A DNA stretch of 9,561 nucleotides from contig CAKVMF010000028.1 in the NCBI GenBank assembly GCA_934771675.1, positions 1 to 9,561 of the forward strand, written 5' to 3'. The translations under genes were made by a program, and so were the position numbers. Positions 6,713 to 9,561 of the stretch are shown in pieces (the first letter of the stretch is position 1; every line of letters starts with the position of its first letter). The stretch comes from an uncultured Clostridia bacterium. Its GTDB lineage: Bacteria; Bacillota; Clostridia; Christensenellales; UBA1242. The notes beneath the pieces were generated by a model that was not told where the DNA came from, ran no database searches, and was given only the letters and a program-made list of their open reading frames with translations.

Positions 6713-7480
6713 ATGAAAAAAATCATCTGTTTTGTTTCAATATTTTTGATAATCTTTTCACTTTCAGCCTGTTCAAAAAAAGAGCCTGCAGCTGCTGAAA
6801 ATATCTATGATAACGTGGCAATTTGCCTTGACGAAATTGACGGGTTTGAAACGCTTGACAGCGAAACTCAAAAAGCCCTTTCAGTAATCATCCGAACCAA
6901 GCAAAAATACTCGGATGTTTTACCCGCGCCAAAAAAGGCAAGTAACCAAGCCTGCAAAATTTCAAAATCAACCAGCGGAGAGATTTTAGAAAACTTTAAC
7001 TTTAACCCAAACAATCTCAAAATAGTGAACAATTTCACACCAAAAACCTATCAAAAAAATCTTTCAAAATCTGACCTACTTAAGTGTCTTTCAAAACTAA
7101 ACATAAGTTTGCCTAGCATAAAAAATATTTCACCTGAATTTGAAGAAGAAATTTCAGTTAAAGATGAGCAAAAAAACACGACAAATTCAGCTCAAAACAA
7201 AACTCAAAATGAATCACCTGTTTGTGACAAAAAAGTGACAAAAAAACTTAAGGGTTTAACCATTGGCGGAAAAGTTCTTTCAGCTGAAAAAATTTATGAA
7301 GCACTTGATATTAAAAATGCTGTAATCACTGATTTTAAAACTAGTTCTAAGGGTATAACTATTTTTTTAACCGAAACAAAAAATGAGTGTTATTTTGATA
7401 TAACAGAGTCAGTTTTACTTTCAAAACAAGGCTATGACTACCATCAGTTATTAAATCATTTCTATTCAAAAAATGCCTAA
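6713..7480 (+). CDS. Lipoprotein, putative reduced SpoIID-like protein lacking the catalytic motif
   Basis: A 255-residue protein with a lipoprotein signal peptide: basic start MKK, a hydrophobic core and lipobox L17-S18-A19-C20, so it is predicted to be lipid-anchored outside the membrane. Residues 51-62 (ETQKALSVIIRT) resemble the SpoIID family block EALKAQAVAART. The C-terminus (GGKVLSAEKIYEALDIKN, from 185, and LSKQGYDYHQLLNHFYS, 236-252) resembles the SpoIID ending AKQGYDYxEILKHYY. SpoIID is a peptidoglycan lytic transglycosylase used in engulfment during sporulation. The GHGVGMSQYGA motif expected shortly before the last block is absent, and the middle (~95-175) is a Lys/Asn/Gln-rich linker. 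An enzymatic role is therefore doubtful. The family assignment is from motif memory and is tentative; the lipoprotein call is firm. No Shine-Dalgarno sequence is visible before the start. Confidence 0.75.
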   Translation: MKKIICFVSIFLIIFSLSACSKKEPAAAENIYDNVAICLDEIDGFETLDSETQKALSVIIRTKQKYSDVLPAPKKASNQACKISKSTSGEILENFNFNPNNLKIVNNFTPKTYQKNLSKSDLLKCLSKLNISLPSIKNISPEFEEEISVKDEQKNTTNSAQNKTQNESPVCDKKVTKKLKGLTIGGKVLSAEKIYEALDIKNAVITDFKTSSKGITIFLTETKNECYFDITESVLLSKQGYDYHQLLNHFYSKNA

Positions 7481-7501
7481 TTTTGAGTAAATTTTTCAAG
7501 T

Positions 7502-7546
7502 GTTAAAAAGTCGATAAAAACTTTGGTTATTTTGTCGAATATTAAC
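7502..7546. other. Hairpin downstream of the lipoprotein gene
   Basis: TCGATAAAA (7511-7519) pairs with TTTTGTCGA (7530-7538) around a 10-nt loop. GTTAA (7502-7506) and TTAAC (7542-7546) pair outside it. No T-run follows on the plus strand, so it is not a classical terminator for the gene upstream. It may protect the 3' end of the mRNA or be a DNA site. Confidence 0.4.
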
Positions 7547-7715
7547 AAAATTTATCAACATAAAATTTCTAAAAAATTAAGAGGTTAGGGCACTTATTAA
7601 CATATTAACAATACCTTAATAATATAATAAAAATTAAAAACTTAAAATAAATACAGCTGGGTGGTGATTTTTAAAATCCAAAAAATTAAAAAATTTACAA
7701 AACCTGTTTTTAAAG

Positions 7716-7761
7716 AAAATCAAAAAATTGAAATTTTATTTTTTCAGTTTTTGATTTTTTT
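7716..7761 (+). terminator. Weak AT-only hairpin with T-run, possible terminator
   Basis: AAAATCAAAAAATTGAAA (7716-7733) pairs with TTTCAGTTTTTGATTTT (7742-7758) with one bulge and one mismatch, followed by further T residues. The stem is long but has few G-C pairs, so efficiency is uncertain. It is the best candidate for ending the lipoprotein transcript before the leuS promoter. Confidence 0.4.
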
Positions 7762-7815
7762 GTTTGTAAGCAAAAACTTTCACTTTTCACTTTTTGTGAT
7801 TTTAGTCAAAAAATC

Positions 7816-7863
7816 TCATACAAAAAAAATATAGAAAAATCATACAAAAAAAATATTGAAAAA
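7816..7863. repeat. 24-bp tandem repeat upstream of the leuS promoter
   Basis: Two adjacent 24-bp units (7816-7839 and 7840-7863), each starting TCATACAAAAAAAATAT, differ at one base (TAGAAAAA versus TTGAAAAA). The variant base gives the second unit the TTGAAA used as the -35 hexamer. The A-tracts could act as a promoter UP-element. Confidence 0.8.
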
Positions 7864-7884
7864 TAAAAAAATAAGTGTTATTAT
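7856..7884 (+). promoter_or_regulatory. Promoter of leuS'
   Basis: TTGAAA (7856-7861), a 17-nt spacer and TATTAT (7879-7884), with an extended -10 TGT (7876-7878). Transcription would start near 7891 and give a leader of about 40 nt. This is too short for a T-box riboswitch, although T-boxes often regulate aminoacyl-tRNA synthetase genes in Firmicutes. Confidence 0.7.
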
Positions 7885-7907
7885 GTTGCCAGTTAGTTTT
7901 TATATAT

Positions 7908-7921
7908 ATCTATATATAGAT
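7908..7921 (+). promoter_or_regulatory. Palindrome adjoining the ribosome binding site of leuS'
   Basis: ATCTATATATAGAT is a perfect 14-bp palindrome ending 1 nt before GGAG (7923-7926), which lies 5 nt upstream of the ATG at 7932. It could form a small hairpin in the leader or serve as an operator. The A/T-only alternation makes a chance origin possible. Confidence 0.35.
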
Positions 7922-7931
7922 TGGAGCGATT

Positions 7932-9008
7932 ATGATTGAAAAATACGAACCACAAAAAATTGAACAAAAATGGCAAAAAATTTGGGATGAGAAAAAGACC
8001 TATCATGTCAATAATCATGAACCAGGAAAAGAAAACGAATATGTTTTGATTGAGTTTCCTTATCCAAGCGGAATTGGTCTTCATATGGGTCACTGCAGAA
8101 GTTACACAGCCATTGACGCATACGCAAGAAAAGAAAGACTTTGCGGAAAAAATGTTTTGTTTCCTTTTGGAACTGATGCCTTTGGTCTTGAAGCTGAAAG
8201 AACAGCAATAAAAGAGCACAAACTTCCACAAGAAATTGTTGCAAGAAACATTCAAACATTCCATTCACAGGTAAAGGGTCTTGGACTTTCAATTGACTGG
8301 TCAAGAAGTATCAACTCATGCGATGAAGATTATTACAAATGGACTCAATGGCAATTTATACAATTCTTCAAAAAGGGTCTTGCTGAAAAGCAAGAAACAA
8401 CCGTAAACTGGTGCCCAAATTGTGGAGTTCTTGCAAATGAAGAAGTTGAAGACGGAAAGTGTTGTCAATGCCACAGTGAAACCACTCAAAAAGCAAAAGC
8501 TCAATGGGTTTTAAAAATGACTGAGTATGGTGAACGTTTGGCTGATGATCTTAAAATTGCGCCAAGAGAAGCTAGAGCGTTAATTGCTAATTTCTACCAA
8601 AAACACGAAGATGTTAAGAAGTTTATGGACAATGCTATTGCTGTTGCAAAAGAAACTGGAAAGGCAACAACGATGTTTGGAAGAACAAGAAAAATGTTTG
8701 ACATAAATGCATCTAATTTTATGGTTAGGTCAAGAGCGGAAAGGGCTAGCCAAAATATGCCACTTCAAGGGACTGCTGCAGATATAATCAAAATTGCGAT
8801 GGTTAACACTTTTAAGACGTTAAAGGAAAACAATTTAAAAGCAAAACTTATTATGCAAGTTCATGACGAACTTATTGTTGATGCTCCACTTGATGAAAAA
8901 GATAAGGTTATTGAAATTTTGAGAAATGAAATGGAAAATGCTGCAAAGTTGAAAGTTCCACTTGTTGCTCAAATTGAAAGCAGTTACAGATGGAGTGATG
9001 GGCACTAA
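7932..9008 (+). CDS. leuS'-'polA: Chimeric ORF: LeuRS N-terminal fragment fused in frame to PolA C-terminal fragment
   Basis: A 358-codon frame made of two unrelated essential genes. Residues 1-~205 are the start of leucyl-tRNA synthetase: PYPSG then HMGH (51-54, the HIGH motif), GTDAFGLEAE, YYKWTQW, a zinc knuckle (Cys161, Cys164, Cys178, Cys180) and QWVLKMTEYGERL. Residues ~203-358 are the end of DNA polymerase I: LADDLKI, MFGRTRKMFDIN, NFMVRSRAERASQNMPLQGTAADIIK split around 262-287, and QVHDE (His311-Asp312-Glu313, motif C). LeuRS is normally about 800 residues; the editing domain, KMSKS and anticodon-binding parts are missing. PolA motifs A and B and everything before them are missing. 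The product cannot be an active synthetase or polymerase. GGAG 5 nt upstream supports the start. A join artefact or a rearrangement is more likely than a functional fusion. Confidence 0.93.
   Translation: MIEKYEPQKIEQKWQKIWDEKKTYHVNNHEPGKENEYVLIEFPYPSGIGLHMGHCRSYTAIDAYARKERLCGKNVLFPFGTDAFGLEAERTAIKEHKLPQEIVARNIQTFHSQVKGLGLSIDWSRSINSCDEDYYKWTQWQFIQFFKKGLAEKQETTVNWCPNCGVLANEEVEDGKCCQCHSETTQKAKAQWVLKMTEYGERLADDLKIAPREARALIANFYQKHEDVKKFMDNAIAVAKETGKATTMFGRTRKMFDINASNFMVRSRAERASQNMPLQGTAADIIKIAMVNTFKTLKENNLKAKLIMQVHDELIVDAPLDEKDKVIEILRNEMENAAKLKVPLVAQIESSYRWSDGH
8538..8552 (+). other. Join point between the leuS and polA sequences
   Basis: These 15 bases encode L-A-D-D-L (residues 203-207). The segment suits both families: LeuRS commonly reads YAxRLxDDL here, and PolA reads FGLADDLxI just after its motif B. 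The change of homology falls in or right beside it and stays in frame, as expected for recombination or misjoining through a short shared sequence. The exact length of shared sequence cannot be seen without the two intact genes. Confidence 0.75.
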
Positions 9009-9021
9009 AATTTTGTAATAA

Positions 9022-9045
9022 GGCGGCGAAATGCCGTCTTTTTTT
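9022..9045 (+). terminator. Intrinsic terminator after the polA end
   Basis: GGCGGC (9022-9027) pairs with GCCGTC (9033-9038, one G-U) around loop GAAAT, followed by seven T residues (9039-9045). It starts 13 nt after the stop codon and is the only GC-rich terminator stem in the window. Confidence 0.88.
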
Positions 9046-9070
9046 ATTTGAAACTGGATATACTTAAAGT

Positions 9071-9561
9071 ATGAAAAAGTTGATTTATATAATTTTTGGT
9101 GGGGCTGTTTTGTTAACAATTGTTTTGTTTGTTGTTTTTAATTTTGTGTGTTACAAAGTTAGGTATGAAGACTCTGTTGAAAAATACTCAAAAGTTTATA
9201 ATTTAGACAAATCATTAGTTATGGCTATTATCAAAGCCGAAAGCGATTTTGATAACAATGCTGTTTCAAAGTCTGGAGCAATGGGTTTGATGCAAATTGT
9301 TCCATCAACTTCAAAGTGGATTGCTGGGGAGCTTAAAGAAGATTATGCAACAACTAACATGTTTGATCCAGAAACAAATATCAAGTTTGGATGTTTTTAT
9401 TTGAGATATTTGTTTGATAAGTTTTATGATCAAAGCACTGTGATATGCGCATATAATGCAGGTGAAGGTGTTGTTAAAAGTTGGTTTGGTTATGGAAATG
9501 TTGTTGAAGAAACAAAAATAACGTATGATGAAACGAGGGAATATTTGAAACGGGTAAATTC
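9071..9561 (+). CDS. SLT-type lytic transglycosylase (GH23), 3' end missing
   Basis: The frame is open from ATG 9071 to the window edge (163 codons seen). The protein starts with a short basic end and a hydrophobic helix (about 4-27) that serves as signal anchor. The soluble lytic transglycosylase fold follows: AIIKAES with catalytic Glu57, SKSGAMGLMQIVPST (66-80), FDPETNIKFG (98-107) and AYNAGEG (127-133). These enzymes cleave the MurNAc-GlcNAc bond of peptidoglycan with formation of anhydro-MurNAc, here on the outer face of the membrane. From family knowledge, such genes commonly sit downstream of polA and coaE in Clostridia. Here it follows the polA end directly, 62 nt away and beyond a terminator. 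No strong Shine-Dalgarno or promoter is visible in that gap. Confidence 0.92.
   Translation, partial: MKKLIYIIFGGAVLLTIVLFVVFNFVCYKVRYEDSVEKYSKVYNLDKSLVMAIIKAESDFDNNAVSKSGAMGLMQIVPSTSKWIAGELKEDYATTNMFDPETNIKFGCFYLRYLFDKFYDQSTVICAYNAGEGVVKSWFGYGNVVEETKITYDETREYLKRVN

Larger units (their letters stand above)
7481..7931. other. Gene-free AT-rich spacer between the lipoprotein gene and leuS'
   Basis: About 450 bp made almost only of A and T. I see a hairpin at 7502-7546, a second AT-only hairpin with a T-run at 7716-7761, a 24-bp tandem repeat, the leuS promoter and a short palindrome before the start codon (each listed separately). No convincing gene lies in it. Confidence 0.6.

Noticed and set aside
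7552..7560. DnaA-box-like TTATCAACA in an AT-rich spacer, possible origin.
   Set aside because: It is a single match without a cluster of boxes and without dnaA, dnaN or related genes nearby.
7655..7675. T-box-like GGGTGGT sequence upstream of a tRNA synthetase gene.
   Set aside because: It lacks the ACCGCG continuation, no specifier stem is visible, and the best leuS promoter lies about 200 nt downstream, so it would not be in the leader.
7661..7834. Small open frame of 57 codons from GTG.
   Set aside because: It has no Shine-Dalgarno sequence, is low-complexity Lys/Phe/Ile composition from AT-rich DNA, and overlaps a hairpin and the tandem repeat.

Overview
The window is AT-rich bacterial DNA with standard stop codons, including a TGA stop. 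Its gene content fits a low-GC Firmicutes/Clostridia-type genome: a heterodimeric ABC exporter, a VanW-family protein, an HD-type CCA enzyme, a SpoIID-like lipoprotein and a short lytic transglycosylase. I cannot name the species. The style suggests an uncultured gut-type lineage, but that is inference.

Layout. 1-2960 (+): a tandem pair of ABC exporter half-transporters. The first is cut by the window edge. The second starts on the stop codon of the first (TAATG overlap). Their sequence asymmetry predicts one degenerate and one competent ATP site. 2961-3620: a gene-free stretch between convergent genes, dense in repeats. It holds two related nested-hairpin elements, one at the 3' end of each flanking gene, partial copies of their distal arms, and an unrelated GTCATTGCGAG-type palindromic repeat between them. 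3621-6559 (-): cca (tRNA nucleotidyltransferase) followed by a VanW-family membrane-anchored protein. 6560-6712: divergent promoters. 6713-7480 (+): a lipoprotein that looks like a reduced SpoIID relative. 7481-7931: an AT-only spacer with weak hairpins, a 24-bp tandem repeat and a good promoter. 7932-9008 (+): an in-frame chimera of the first ~205 residues of leucyl-tRNA synthetase and the last ~150 residues of DNA polymerase I. It is followed by a strong terminator and, from 9071, an SLT-type lytic transglycosylase that runs off the end.

Two points deserve most attention. First, the leuS'-'polA join falls in a stretch encoding LADDL that suits both proteins. Sequence to the left is a leuS promoter and gene start; sequence to the right reads as a polA gene end and its downstream neighbourhood. 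A misassembly, or a microhomology rearrangement, is more likely than a working fusion enzyme. Second, the two gene-end hairpin elements share a nearly identical loop core, a conserved A-C mismatch and conserved linkers. Their stems differ by six compensatory double substitutions, and the outer arms include the stop codons of the genes they follow. This points to a selected structured element rather than ordinary terminators.
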